A stretch of DNA of 64,000 nucleotides, taken from the NCBI GenBank assembly GCA_963770765.1, contig CAVYQS010000016.1:1-64000 (forward strand), given 5' to 3'. The stretch is from CAVPCY01 sp963770765. GTDB lineage: Bacteria > Actinomycetota > Coriobacteriia > Anaerosomatales > PHET01. Each line of letters opens with the position of its first letter. Position 1 is the stretch's first letter. Position numbers and translations under genes: made by a program. Under the pieces are notes generated by a model that did no database searches, was not told the origin of the DNA, and saw only the letters and a program-made list of their open reading frames with translations. This document shows, in pieces, positions 8,601 to 15,204 of this stretch.

Positions 8601-11467
8601 ACGGCGATCGGCAGCGACATCGAGCGCCAGAACGCACGGGCCGTGGTGCCGGCGCGCTTCTCGGCATCGGCAGCCGTCTCCCACTCGAGGAGTTTGGAGC
8701 CCGAGACGAAACGCCGCCACACCGCGCGCACCGAGGCGTCGGACATGAGCCACGCCTGGTAGGGAAGGGTTGCGAGCGACAGCAGCCCGCGCTTCGAGTC
8801 GCCCCAGAAGTCGCGGACGACGTCGGGGGCGTAGGCACCGAAACTCACGGCCCGCGGCCGGAACACCATCGAGTCGGCGAGTGAGAAGTACGCCGGGAAC
8901 AGCACGACGAGCAGCAGCACGAGCGGCCACAGGATCGCAGGGCCATCGAGCAGCAGCCAGCCCACGGTGAACAGCAGGAGAGTCGCGGGCGGCACCAGCG
9001 CGCGCCGCATGTTGTCGAGGATCTTCCACCGGTGAAGCGGGCTCAGAGGGTTCGTCACGACCGAGCCGTCACCCACAACGATGCGACCCACGAGATAGGG
9101 CAGCGTCTGCCAGTCGCCGCGTACCCAGCGGTGGAGTCGCGACGCTGCCGCCAGGTAGTTCGCGGGGTAGTCGTCGAGGACCTCGACATCACTCGCGAGC
9201 GCGGTGCGCAGGAACGAACCTTCCACGAGGTCGTGGCTGAGAAGGGTGTTGTCCGGGAACAGCCCGTCGAGGACTGCCCGAAACAGGTCGACCTCGAAGA
9301 TCCCCTTGCCCGTGAACGACCCTTCCGAGAAGACGTCTTGGTAGGTGTCTGAGATCGCGTTGGCGTAGGGATCCATCCCGGTCACGCCCGAGTACAGAGC
9401 GGCGAAACGGCTCCGGCGCGAGCCCGGCAGCGACATGCCGACGCGTGGCTGAACGAGCCCGTAGCCGCGCCGCACCCGCCCATCGCCGGCGCTGTGCTGC
9501 GCCCGGTTGAGCGGATGCGCGATCGTGGAGATGAGGCGCCGGGCGCCGTCGCGCGGCAGCACCGTGTCGGCATCGAGGGTGAGCACGAACGTCGCGGTGC
9601 GCCGGAACTCGGTATCGCCCAGCTTCGTGCCGAACGAGGTCTCGGTCTCGCCGCGCATCTCGCGGACGAGCTCGACGAGCGCGCCGCGCTTGCGCTCCCA
9701 GCCCATCCACGAGCCGTCCGACTCGTTGAGGCGACGTTCGCGGATCAGCAGGTGGAACGGGCGCACGCCGTGTTCGGCCTCGTAGCGCTCGTTGAGCTCC
9801 GAGACGCCCAGGACCGCAGCCTCGATGATCGTGGCGTCGTCGTCGCGCACGGGCTCGGAACTCGCCTTCACGTCGCCGAGCAGCCCGAAGGCCACGTTGG
9901 AGTCGCGGTTCGCGAGGTAGGCGACCTCGAGGCTCTCGATGACCGATCGTGCCGCACCCACCGACGACAGCAATGCGGGAACCACCACGAGCGTGCGGTG
10001 CGCGTCCTCGACCGGCTCGCGGAAGTCGAGCTTGGGCAGCGAGCGCGGCGGGAACACGAAGGCGCTCACACGGTTTGCGACGGCGAGTCCCACCTCCGAG
10101 AGCGGCACGATGCCGAGGAAGACGAGCACGGCCACCTGCCAGGTGACCGAGCCCTGGGAGAGCGCGTAGAGTCCCAGCCCGAGAAGCAGGAGGATCGTGA
10201 AGAGTGCGAGCAGCCCCCAATAGAAGACGCCCTTGTGGCGAAGCGGGCCACGGAACATGCGCTCGCGCGCGGTGATGCGGTAACCCACGCGCTTCTCGAA
10301 CTCGTAGCGCCCTGAGGAGATGAGCCAGTAGCCCACATGGCCACGGACCTCATCGGAAGGATCTGCCGTCAGGGCGGCCTTGGCCGACTCGACCACGGCC
10401 TCGGCAAGCTCGATCTCTGTCGCAGAGCAGCGGCGGGCCATCTGTTCGAGCGCGTGGCGGTACCGGTCACGGCTGACCGAATCCATCACCGCGTAGGTCT
10501 GTGCCGGGTCTCGCCGCAACGTGTGCTCGACGAGCGAGACGCGCTCGAAGAAGTCGCGCCACTCGTAGGCGTCCAGGAAGCGGATGCTCGTGATCGCGTT
10601 GGCTATCGAGACTTGGTTCGACGCCTGTCCCTGCTGCAGCTCGACCTGCGCATCGTGCAGCGTGATTCCTTCGTGCGCGAGGCGGCGTTCGAGCCACGCG
10701 TTGACCGACTCGCCGCCGGTCTCCAGTGCCGTGAGCCGCTGGGCGAGGCGAAGGTGGAAGGCACTGCCACGTGCTGCCGGGTCAGTCTCCAGCTCGCCGA
10801 GAAGGGCGGGTACGCGGTCGGGTTCGTCCTGTACCGCGAGGACGAGGCGCTCACCCCACGACTCTGCGCTCCCCTCGGCCCTATGCGAGCCGACGACCGC
10901 CCGCGAAAGCCGGCTCACGTTCTCGACGAGTGCGATGCGAAGCATGATGGGCACCGCCCACACCTCGCCGATGGTCAGCGCGCTCACGTCTTGGTAGCCG
11001 TCGACGAAGCGGACGAGCAGGTCCTCGTCGAAGCGGGAGTCGGTGTGAGCGACCAGCGTCAAGAGCGCCTCGTAGAGCCGAGGGAACCCGGCCCACGCTC
11101 CCGCAGTGAGTCGAGGGAGCTCCACGCCGTAGTGCGCGGGCAGATCCTCGCCGATCAGGAGGACCTGCTCCTCAAGGAGGTAGTAGTTGTCGAGAAGCCA
11201 CTCACCCGCAGGCGAAGCGGCGAATCCGGACCGGGCCGATCGGGCGAGTTCGGCGTTGTCGAGGGCGAGCGCCTCGGCCGCACGTTTCGTGAGCGCGATC
11301 AGCGGGGTGGTGGCCGGCGGCTCTGCGGTCGTCCACCTCTGGGTCGCTGCGATTCCGCGAGCCTCGTCGGCCAATCGGCCCGCCGACAGCAGTTCCGCTC
11401 GCAACGGTGAACTATCGTGCGTGCTCACGCGATCCGTCGCATCGCCGAGTCCCTGTTCCTGGCTCAC
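2630..11467 (-). CDS. ndvB: Cyclic beta-1,2-glucan synthase (GT84 + glucoamylase-like + GH94)
   Basis: A 2945-residue membrane protein that would make cyclic beta-1,2-glucan from UDP-glucose in an NdvB-type reaction. A long N-terminal region precedes two membrane segments (about residues 413-436 and 443-465). The GT84 glycosyltransferase has a DAD metal motif at 632-634 and an RWVRGDWQ motif at 780-787, then more membrane segments. A glucoamylase-like segment and a C-terminal GH94 phosphorylase-like region follow, with a GGDWNDG motif near residue 2612. In known NdvB these parts elongate, cyclise and length-control the glucan. The start is a GTG with GAGGGAGC upstream. Near 3040-3145 the family sequence jumps through all three frames and returns, so about 35 residues of the literal translation are scrambled: three closely spaced compensating indels. 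The gene is divergent from the selenoprotein candidate. Confidence 0.88.
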   Translation of the reverse strand: MSQEQGLGDATDRVSTHDSSPLRAELLSAGRLADEARGIAATQRWTTAEPPATTPLIALTKRAAEALALDNAELARSARSGFAASPAGEWLLDNYYLLEEQVLLIGEDLPAHYGVELPRLTAGAWAGFPRLYEALLTLVAHTDSRFDEDLLVRFVDGYQDVSALTIGEVWAVPIMLRIALVENVSRLSRAVVGSHRAEGSAESWGERLVLAVQDEPDRVPALLGELETDPAARGSAFHLRLAQRLTALETGGESVNAWLERRLAHEGITLHDAQVELQQGQASNQVSIANAITSIRFLDAYEWRDFFERVSLVEHTLRRDPAQTYAVMDSVSRDRYRHALEQMARRCSATEIELAEAVVESAKAALTADPSDEVRGHVGYWLISSGRYEFEKRVGYRITARERMFRGPLRHKGVFYWGLLALFTILLLLGLGLYALSQGSVTWQVAVLVFLGIVPLSEVGLAVANRVSAFVFPPRSLPKLDFREPVEDAHRTLVVVPALLSSVGAARSVIESLEVAYLANRDSNVAFGLLGDVKASSEPVRDDDATIIEAAVLGVSELNERYEAEHGVRPFHLLIRERRLNESDGSWMGWERKRGALVELVREMRGETETSFGTKLGDTEFRRTATFVLTLDADTVLPRDGARRLISTIAHPLNRAQHSAGDGRVRRGYGLVQPRVGMSLPGSRRSRFAALYSGVTGMDPYANAISDTYQDVFSEGSFTGKGIFEVDLFRAVLDGLFPDNTLLSHDLVEGSFLRTALASDVEVLDDYPANYLAAASRLHRWVRGDWQTLPYLVGRIVVGDGSVVTNPLSPLHRWKILDNMRRALVPPATLLLFTVGWLLLDGPAILWPLVLLLVVLFPAYFSLADSMVFRPRAVSFGAYAPDVVRDFWGDSKRGLLSLATLPYQAWLMSDASVRAVWRRFVSGSKLLEWETAADAEKRAGTTARAFWRSMSLPIAVAVPLLAIAVIAQPTRLWTAIPLLALWLSGPFGAWWLSLPLPEREPDALSAPRRLELRRAARKTWRFFDAFVVPEGHHLAPDNFQEDPGGVVAWRTSPTNIGLQLLAGLGALDMGYLTVAGLVERTSATLATMVGLERFRGHFYNWYDIRTLEPLRPAYVSTVDSGNLAGHLLVLRIGLLEASESPIVGAQLLEGARDAVRLTLEDLVADQELLGPPAAVRRARESLDALDRTLALAETPRELGTWVALLGRLESLAREAAQAIEELSEPATAGEAATAPPLASDRPPVPATPLERVRASAADAMRAITAPLAMIGELAPWAPLVLEVPPSLASRSRLQPLLAYVPSLVGLAEGLAYALSELDDISVGAEPSEAAWAGAVAESIRGARVNAIELLARLRLDADIAREMWEHTDFRMLYEPHRQLFSIGYNLAEGKLDPSYYDLIASECRLASFVAIAKGDVPQEHWFRLGRSLTGTPDGRALVSWSASMFEYLMPLLVMRDWPGTLLAETYITVVRRQITYGRERGIPWGVSESAFNAKDPELTYQYQAFGVPGLGLKRGLSADVVVAPYASVLALPIDPLAVVENLTAFTAEGAEGRYGYYESLDYTPGRAPAGKTRAVVKAYFAHHQGMSFVAMANQLDGHRMRERFHADPMVASAELLLQERVPRGVQLVSPHVDEVREVRSVRELPPPVTRSYPTADTPVPATHFLSNGRYSVMVTNSGGGYSRCEGTAVTRYREDVTRDLWGTCFYVRDTVSGDVFSAPHNPYPAKPDDYHVTFAPDKAEYRRSDGDLETRVEIAVSPEDDIEVRRLAFTNHGQASRTLEVTSYFEIALTSQGADQAHKSFSNLFVETEALPETNAVLFTRRPRSSTESRVWGLHLVACESAVCDWSFETDRAAFLGRLRGPDAPVAVERGGDLGGSAGPVLDPCAALRRTIEVPPGQTARLVYATGIAESRDQAVRLTEKYHDIHSAQRAIDLAWTAAQLELRDLGISPEEAVTLERLASRMLLTEPHSQLKVKTPAENGLPLSGLWSIGISGDHPILLVRVEELEHAPLVRQALLAHQYWRHKGLVGDVVIVNTRPTGYADELEDRLRLLVRTGHALQMLDKPGGVFLRRADQMHPDVFNLLQSVARATLDGGGGSIELQLNRRGKHPSPEGDFIASRTAGEYPAPRFERPRLAFDNGIGGFDPASREYVIVLEEGRNTPAPWINVLANPTFGCTVSEAGVGCTWALNSHENRITTWNNDPVTDGSGEAIYIRDEETGEFWSPTPLPVRTPEPYVIRHGKGSTRFEHTTHGIAHTLDWFVSPHDPVRVCRLTLENLSERERSLSVTQFIEWVLGDSRSRAQQLVVTWFDAEAEMLTAHNHYNADFPGRATFLACDRPLHSWTASRTEFVGRNGRPCDPEAMRRARLGTQSGRYHDNCGALMTRISLDAGESASVTFLLGQTSTVEESREIVARFRGDGAIETELTAACRFWDDLLGTVQVSTPDQRLDLLVNGQLLYQATACRLWGRTATYQSSGAFGFRDQLQDVMALLVVRPDLVREQIIEASRHQFVEGDVQHWWQPYSGRGVRTHITDDRHWLPLVVAEYLKATGDLSVLDEQIPFIEGPLLPLEQEDAYLQPLVSETTASVYEHCLRALETGRPTGAHGLPLMGGGDWNDGMNRVGHGGGGESVWLAWFLGYVLRRFAPVCESRGEADRAEEYRVWALRFAAAAEDSAWDGAWYRRAYFDDGTPLGTRDAQECRIDAIAQAWATISGLGDPVRAARALDSVEEKLVRREDGLIALLTPPFDRMPQDPGYIKGYVPGVRENGGQYTHAAAMGRPRPPDARRRRRGALRCSISSTRSAMPCPSRLPRRYQVEPYVVAADVYAVGPHVGRGGWTWYTGSASWFYRVALNHLLGFSVEASSDGDVLVMDPCIPKKWTASRTHLPSWSYRYDVTVENPRGVNRGVAHVDLDGASLPDTRVPLVDDGADHEVRVVLSAGRNDVG

Positions 11468-11569
11468 AAGCGCTCCCTCGGTGCTGAGACGGAGTTGGCG
11501 GGACTGTTGCTCCTAACACGAGCGTCGAAAGGGATTATGCCCCGAGGCGGGGCAACGTTCGAATGCGGT

Positions 11570-11598
11570 TTGCCGAGAGATACCCCATGGGGTATAAT
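11570..11598 (+). promoter_or_regulatory. Promoter of the rhodanese-thioredoxin gene
   Basis: TTGCCG at 11570-11575 and a perfect TATAAT at 11593-11598 are separated by 17 bases. The expected start point is near 11605, about 25 bases before the ATG. A palindromic operator fills the spacer and touches the -10 box. Confidence 0.75.
11580..11595 (+). promoter_or_regulatory. CsoR/CstR-family-like operator palindrome
   Basis: ATACCCCATGGGGTAT is a perfect 16-base palindrome between the -35 and -10 boxes, reaching the first bases of TATAAT. CsoR-family repressors (Cu-sensing CsoR, persulfide-sensing CstR) bind GC-rich palindromes with TACCCC/GGGGTA half-sites, and CstR operons often include rhodaneses. 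The regulator is not in this window, so the assignment is by operator likeness and gene context. Confidence 0.6.
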
Positions 11599-11628
11599 AA
11601 TCATCTTGACCAGCTAGTGAGGAGAACC

Positions 11629-12324
11629 ATGAAGCCGAAGACCCTGATCTGGGTGGTAGTCGCCGTTGCCGTTGTCGCGCTCGGCGTTCTCCTGCTTCGC
11701 CCAAGCGGTGGTGGTATCTCGAACGTCGACGCCGCTGGAGCTCAGACCGCCGTTGATGCCGGCGCGCAGGTCATCGACGTGCGCACGCCCGGCGAGTTCC
11801 AGATGGGACACATACCCGGCTCGGTGAACGTTCCGGTGGACACGCTCGAGGCCGAGGCGCAGAGCTGGGACAAGGAAGCCACCTACGTCGTCTACTGTGC
11901 CACCGGGCAGCGCTCGGTCACGGCCGTTGAGACCATGAAGGCGCTGGGGTTCACCAACATCAAGCACTTCTCGGCGGGCATCCAGGCGTGGACCGGCGAG
12001 TTGGAGACCGGGGGAGAGAGCTCGAGCAAGACCATCGAGACCGATGGCCGGCCGGTGATGGTGGAGTTCTACACGGACTCTTGACCGTCATGCATCGAGA
12101 TGAAGCCCTTGGTCGAAGGGCTCGAGAAGGAGTACGGCGAGGAGATCGAGTTCAGGAAGTTCAACGTCGAGTCTGACCAGGCCGGCGTGCAGCTCGCGAA
12201 CGAGCTGGGAGTACAGTACGTCCCCACGTTCCTGTTCGTGAACACCAACGGGGTGATCTCGAAGCAGGTCGTGGGATCTCAGACCGACGAGCAGATGCGC
12301 GCGCTCCTGGACGGGCTTCAGTAG
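11629..12324 (+). CDS. Membrane-anchored rhodanese-thioredoxin fusion, probable selenoprotein
   Basis: Probably a 231-residue extracytoplasmic sulfurtransferase/thiol oxidoreductase. The ATG at 11629 has GAGGAGA upstream. A single N-terminal hydrophobic segment (residues 5-23) acts as anchor or signal. A rhodanese domain (about 33-125) has its active Cys at residue 90 (YCATGQRS). A thioredoxin-fold domain (about 135-231) includes the typical cis-proline segment YVPTFLF. The codon at 12082-12084 is TGA. The same frame continues without a shift through PSCIEMKP to a TAG at 12322, so TGA sits exactly where the first Cys of CPSC is expected, giving UPSC. A SECIS-like hairpin follows. The alternative, that TGA is a true stop or an error for TGC/TGT, would leave either a lone rhodanese or an ordinary CPSC thioredoxin. 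SelA/SelB/tRNA-Sec are not in the window. Confidence 0.8.
12085..12125 (+). promoter_or_regulatory. SECIS-like stem-loop downstream of in-frame UGA
   Basis: AGCCCTT (12104-12110) pairs perfectly with AAGGGCT (12116-12122) around the five-base loop GGTCG (12111-12115). The loop begins 26 bases after the UGA, within the range used for bacterial SECIS elements, and starts with G. It resembles the GGUC-type apical loop of the E. coli fdhF SECIS that SelB reads. An outer TCGAG/CTCGA pairing (12095-12099 with 12121-12125) is an alternative extension. Confidence 0.65.
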
Positions 12325-12365
12325 CCCAACGCTCGATTCATCGCGTTCGTCGCACGAATCCTTCC

Positions 12366-12398
12366 GAGCGGCTCCCAAGTGGAGCCGCTCGTCGTTTT
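12366..12398 (+). terminator. Rho-independent terminator after the rhodanese-thioredoxin gene
   Basis: A perfect 10-base stem, GAGCGGCTCC with GGAGCCGCTC, encloses the loop CAAGT and is followed by GTCGTTTT, 42 bases after the stop codon. Confidence 0.85.
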
Positions 12399-12728
12399 GT
12401 GCGCGGAATCACAGTTCAAGGGGGGGATAGATGTGACATGGGCGACTTGATCGCCCGCGCCGGATACGCGAGGAGGTCCAGACTGAGGTGGACGACCCAG
12501 TGTCCGACCACGACCGGGACGGCAGACGAAGGTCACTACCGGTGGAACGACGCCGCTGGTGGCCGGGCATAAGCCCGCTGATTGCCGGGGATGAGGCAGT
12601 GAACGGCGATCGATATGCCGAGATCCCCGCGGGAAGCTCCTCGTAGGGGCGCTCCGGGCGAAGCGAAGGCCGTTCCGGTCAAACAGGATAACCACCGAGG
12701 GCCGCGCGTCAGGGCCTTCGGAGACGAG
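12399..12728. other. Non-coding gap, possible small RNA region
   Basis: This 330-base stretch between two terminators has no open reading frame resembling a protein. It contains several short inverted repeats. I compared it by eye with RNase P RNA, tmRNA and cobalamin-type leaders and found no match. A plus-strand transcript from here would end at the hairpin at 12729-12754. Confidence 0.35.
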
Positions 12729-12754
12729 AAAGGCGGACCCGAAGGTCCGCCTTT
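12729..12754. terminator. Bidirectional-looking terminator hairpin
   Basis: AAAGGCGGACC (12729-12739) pairs with GGTCCGCCTTT (12744-12754) around CGAA. It lies 42 bases beyond the end of the minus-strand PII gene, so it most likely ends the amtB-PII transcript. The flanking T-tract is weak on both strands. Confidence 0.7.
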
Positions 12755-12795
12755 CTGTTCCTGCTGCGAACGCGGCGACGCTGCCGGATACCTCG

Positions 12796-13137
12796 CTATC
12801 TGAGTGCTTCGGGGCCGCGTTCGCCGGTCCGGATCCGCACCACCTGATCGACCGCGCTGACGAAGATCTTGCCATCTCCGATCCGGTCGGTCCGGGCAGT
12901 CTTGACCATCACGGCGACGAGATCCTCGACCTCGTCGTCCTGTACCGCCATCATCACCGAGACCTTGGGCAGCAGGTCGACCCGGTACTCCTCGCGTCGC
13001 CACTGCTGAGCGAGCCCGCCTTGGATGCCCTGCCCGGTCACGCTACGCACGGTGAGCCCGCGATAGCCGAGCGAGTCTACGGCCTCCACGAGAGCGCTCA
13101 GCCGCTGTGGCCGGATGACGGCTTCGATTCGTTTCAC
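12796..13137 (-). CDS. glnB: PII nitrogen regulatory protein (third gene of amtB operon)
   Basis: A 113-residue PII signalling protein. PII trimers bind ATP/ADP and 2-oxoglutarate and control ammonium uptake and nitrogen metabolism. The sequence has the canonical MKRIEAVIRP start, the T-loop with Tyr51 (REEYRVDLLPK), and the signature TARTDRIGDGKIFV with VRIRTGE. Tyr51 is the usual modification site. It begins 18 bases after the preceding PII gene, so the two are surely co-transcribed. The naming as glnB or glnK cannot be settled from sequence alone. Confidence 0.93.
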   Translation of the reverse strand: MKRIEAVIRPQRLSALVEAVDSLGYRGLTVRSVTGQGIQGGLAQQWRREEYRVDLLPKVSVMMAVQDDEVEDLVAVMVKTARTDRIGDGKIFVSAVDQVVRIRTGERGPEALR

Positions 13138-13155
13138 GGTGTCGCGCGCGGCCGC

Positions 13156-13494
13156 CTAGATGGCGGCGGCGCCGCTCTCTTGTGTACGGATGCGGACGAC
13201 ATCGGCGACATCGCTGATGAATATCTTGCCGTCTCCCACCTCACCGGTCCGAGCGGAACTCACGATCGCATCGATGAGGCTCTGGCACTGCGAGTCGTCA
13301 CACACGACTTCGATCTTGTACTTGGCCAAGAGCTCCACCTTGTAAGAACGACCGCGGAACTGCTGCATGACGCCTTTTTGCTGACCATGTCCTTCGATGC
13401 GTGTGAGCATCAGGCCGGGGTAGCCCGCGGCTTCGAGCGCCGTCTTCACATCGTCGAGCTTCTCGGGACGGATCACTGCCATGATCTTCTTCAC
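13156..13494 (-). CDS. glnK: PII protein directly downstream of amtB
   Basis: A 112-residue PII protein that probably docks on AmtB to gate ammonium entry. The best start is the GTG at 13494 (VKKIMAVIRPEKLDD), because AAGGAGGTG lies 6-7 bases upstream; a later ATG four codons in would lose the conserved first strand. Tyr51 is present in RSYKVELLAKYK, and the signature GEVGDGKIFI and VRIRTQE are intact. It starts 29 bases after the amtB stop. It differs clearly in the T-loop from the next PII gene, so the pair is not a recent duplication. Confidence 0.93.
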   Translation of the reverse strand: MKKIMAVIRPEKLDDVKTALEAAGYPGLMLTRIEGHGQQKGVMQQFRGRSYKVELLAKYKIEVVCDDSQCQSLIDAIVSSARTGEVGDGKIFISDVADVVRIRTQESGAAAI

Positions 13495-13523
13495 GATCAC
13501 CACCTCCTTGGATGGGTTCGGGA

Positions 13524-14864
13524 CTACTCCTCGACGGTCAGGAAGTTGCCGTATGCGGGTCCACCGTGCTCCTGGATGTCCAGGCCTTCGATCTCCTCTT
13601 GCGGCGAGATGCGGATGCCAAAGGCGAGATCCATGACCTTGAAGGTGACGAAGCCCAGGCCGAACGCCCACGCCATGACGGTGCCCGCTCCGATGAGCTG
13701 GTTAACGAGCTGAGTGGTGCCGCCACCGAAGAACAGACCGGTGATGTCGGCGTAGGAGCCGTCGGCGAAGAGTCCCACCGCGATGAGGCCCCAGATGCCG
13801 TTGACTCCGTGTACCGAGAACGCACCTACCGGATCGTCGATGCCCATGTTCTCAACCGCGAAGATCGAGAAGACGACCAGGATGCCGCCGATGGCGCCGA
13901 TAAGCATCGCGAACGGAGCGCTGATCACGGCACAGGGCGCCGTGACCGCAACCAAGCCGGCGAGCGCGCCGTTGAGCGCCATGCCGATATCCCAGACCTT
14001 CGTCTTGGCGTAGATCAGCAGGAGCGCCGCTGCGCAGCCTGCGGCGGCGGCCATGTTGGTGTTCACTGCGATGACCGCTATGCGCAGGTCCTCACCATTG
14101 AGGGTCGAACCCGGGTTGAAGCCGAACCAGCCGAACCACAGGATGAACACGCCGATCGCGGCCATCGGGATGTTGTGGCCCGGAATCGCCCTCGGCTTGC
14201 CGTCCTTGTCGTACTTGCCGAAGCGCGGGCCCAGCACCATCGCGCCGGCAAGTCCGACAAAGCCGCCGAGCGCGTGGACCACGCCGGAGCCAGCGAAGTC
14301 GTGGAAGCCCATCTGGGACAGCCAGCCGCCACCCCATACCCAGTGACCGTAGATCGGATAGATGAAAGCCGAGATGACCAGTGAGTAGATGAGGTACGAG
14401 TTGAACTTCAGACGCTCCGCGACCGCGCCCGAGACGATGGTCGCGGCCGTGGCGGCGAAGACGACCTGGAACATGAAGTCGCGGTACTTGGTGACGTCGT
14501 AGAAGTCACCGGAGAGGAAGAAGCCGTCTGTACCGATGATGCCGTTCATGTCCGTTCCGTACATGAACGCGAAGCCGATCGCGAAGTACGCGAGCGACCC
14601 CATAACGAAGTCGAGCAGGTTCTTCATCATGAGGTTGTTCGCGTTCTTCGCGCGGCAGAAGCCCGCTTCCACCATCGCAAAGCCCGCCTGCATGAAGTAG
14701 ACCAAGAATCCCGCTACCAGCATCCAGATAAAGGTGATGGGAGCGTTGGGTGCCGCTTCGAGCGTGGCGGCTCCGTTGGGGTCGCCGGCGGCGAACGCGA
14801 GTGCCGGGACCGCCAGCAGCCCGGTCAGGGCCGTCACGGCCAACAAGGTCAGTCGATTGCGCAT
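13524..14864 (-). CDS. amtB: Ammonium transporter AmtB
   Basis: A 446-residue Amt/Mep/Rh-family ammonium channel in the cytoplasmic membrane. The ATG at 14864 has a strong AAGGAGGT six bases upstream. A signal-like N-terminus (residues 1-26, ending ALAFA) precedes eleven expected membrane helices. The pore twin histidines are visible as His197 (GVVHALGG) and His352 (VHGVNGIWG). It heads an operon with two PII genes, the classic amtB-glnK arrangement in which PII blocks the channel when nitrogen is plentiful. A structured leader of nearly 200 bases precedes the gene. Confidence 0.95.
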   Translation of the reverse strand: MRNRLTLLAVTALTGLLAVPALAFAAGDPNGAATLEAAPNAPITFIWMLVAGFLVYFMQAGFAMVEAGFCRAKNANNLMMKNLLDFVMGSLAYFAIGFAFMYGTDMNGIIGTDGFFLSGDFYDVTKYRDFMFQVVFAATAATIVSGAVAERLKFNSYLIYSLVISAFIYPIYGHWVWGGGWLSQMGFHDFAGSGVVHALGGFVGLAGAMVLGPRFGKYDKDGKPRAIPGHNIPMAAIGVFILWFGWFGFNPGSTLNGEDLRIAVIAVNTNMAAAAGCAAALLLIYAKTKVWDIGMALNGALAGLVAVTAPCAVISAPFAMLIGAIGGILVVFSIFAVENMGIDDPVGAFSVHGVNGIWGLIAVGLFADGSYADITGLFFGGGTTQLVNQLIGAGTVMAWAFGLGFVTFKVMDLAFGIRISPQEEIEGLDIQEHGGPAYGNFLTVEE

Positions 14865-15060
14865 CTCTCTACCTCCTTCGTGTCCATTGGCCCCTCCGAG
14901 GGGCCCTTCCCTTGCGTGAGCGATGGCGGTTTCGCTCGGCCGACGGTGAGAGGGGATGTCGCCGTCGGCCTCGCAGGCCGCCTTCCTTGCCCCTGAAACA
15001 CACCTCCTTCGACAAAACTGCTGGTCGAAAGGTAAGGGGGCCGTGTTTCGTTCACGTTGC
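14865..15060 (-). other. Structured 5' region of amtB
   Basis: Read on the minus strand, the region contains a 9-base-pair stem (14962-14970 with 14938-14946). A second perfect stem of seven pairs with loop CGG (14899-14905 with 14889-14895) sits just ahead of the ribosome binding site. A further AAGGAGGT-like site lies near 15000-15010 with no obvious gene behind it. This may be a regulatory leader; it matches no riboswitch I can name. Confidence 0.35.
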
Positions 15061-15136
15061 GGGCGGGAGCCGATTCGATGAAAGGTCTGTTGCGGGCTCA
15101 GGGCGGATGCGTTGCGAGCGCCGACCGAGCACAAAC

Positions 15137-15163
15137 AAGGCGGACCCGGTGCGGATCCGCCTT
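15137..15163 (-). terminator. Terminator after the upstream PII gene
   Basis: An 11-base stem with one mismatch (AAGGCGGATCC with GGGTCCGCCTT on the minus strand) is followed by GTTTGTG, 42 bases past the PII stop codon. It separates this PII gene from the amtB operon. Confidence 0.65.
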
Positions 15164-15204
15164 GCCTGCCGTGAGGGAGTAGTGCGTCCGGAGTGCGCGA
15201 GTCG

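Noticed and set aside
12100..12324. A separate 74-residue thioredoxin-like gene starting at the ATG at 12100
   Set aside because: It would lack the active-site motif and the first strand, has no ribosome binding site, and continues the same frame as the upstream rhodanese part across the TGA.
12399..12728. RNase P RNA
   Set aside because: A GAGGAGGTCC stretch is superficially like the P4 region, but the conserved GAGGAAAGUCC and the matching 3' segment are missing.
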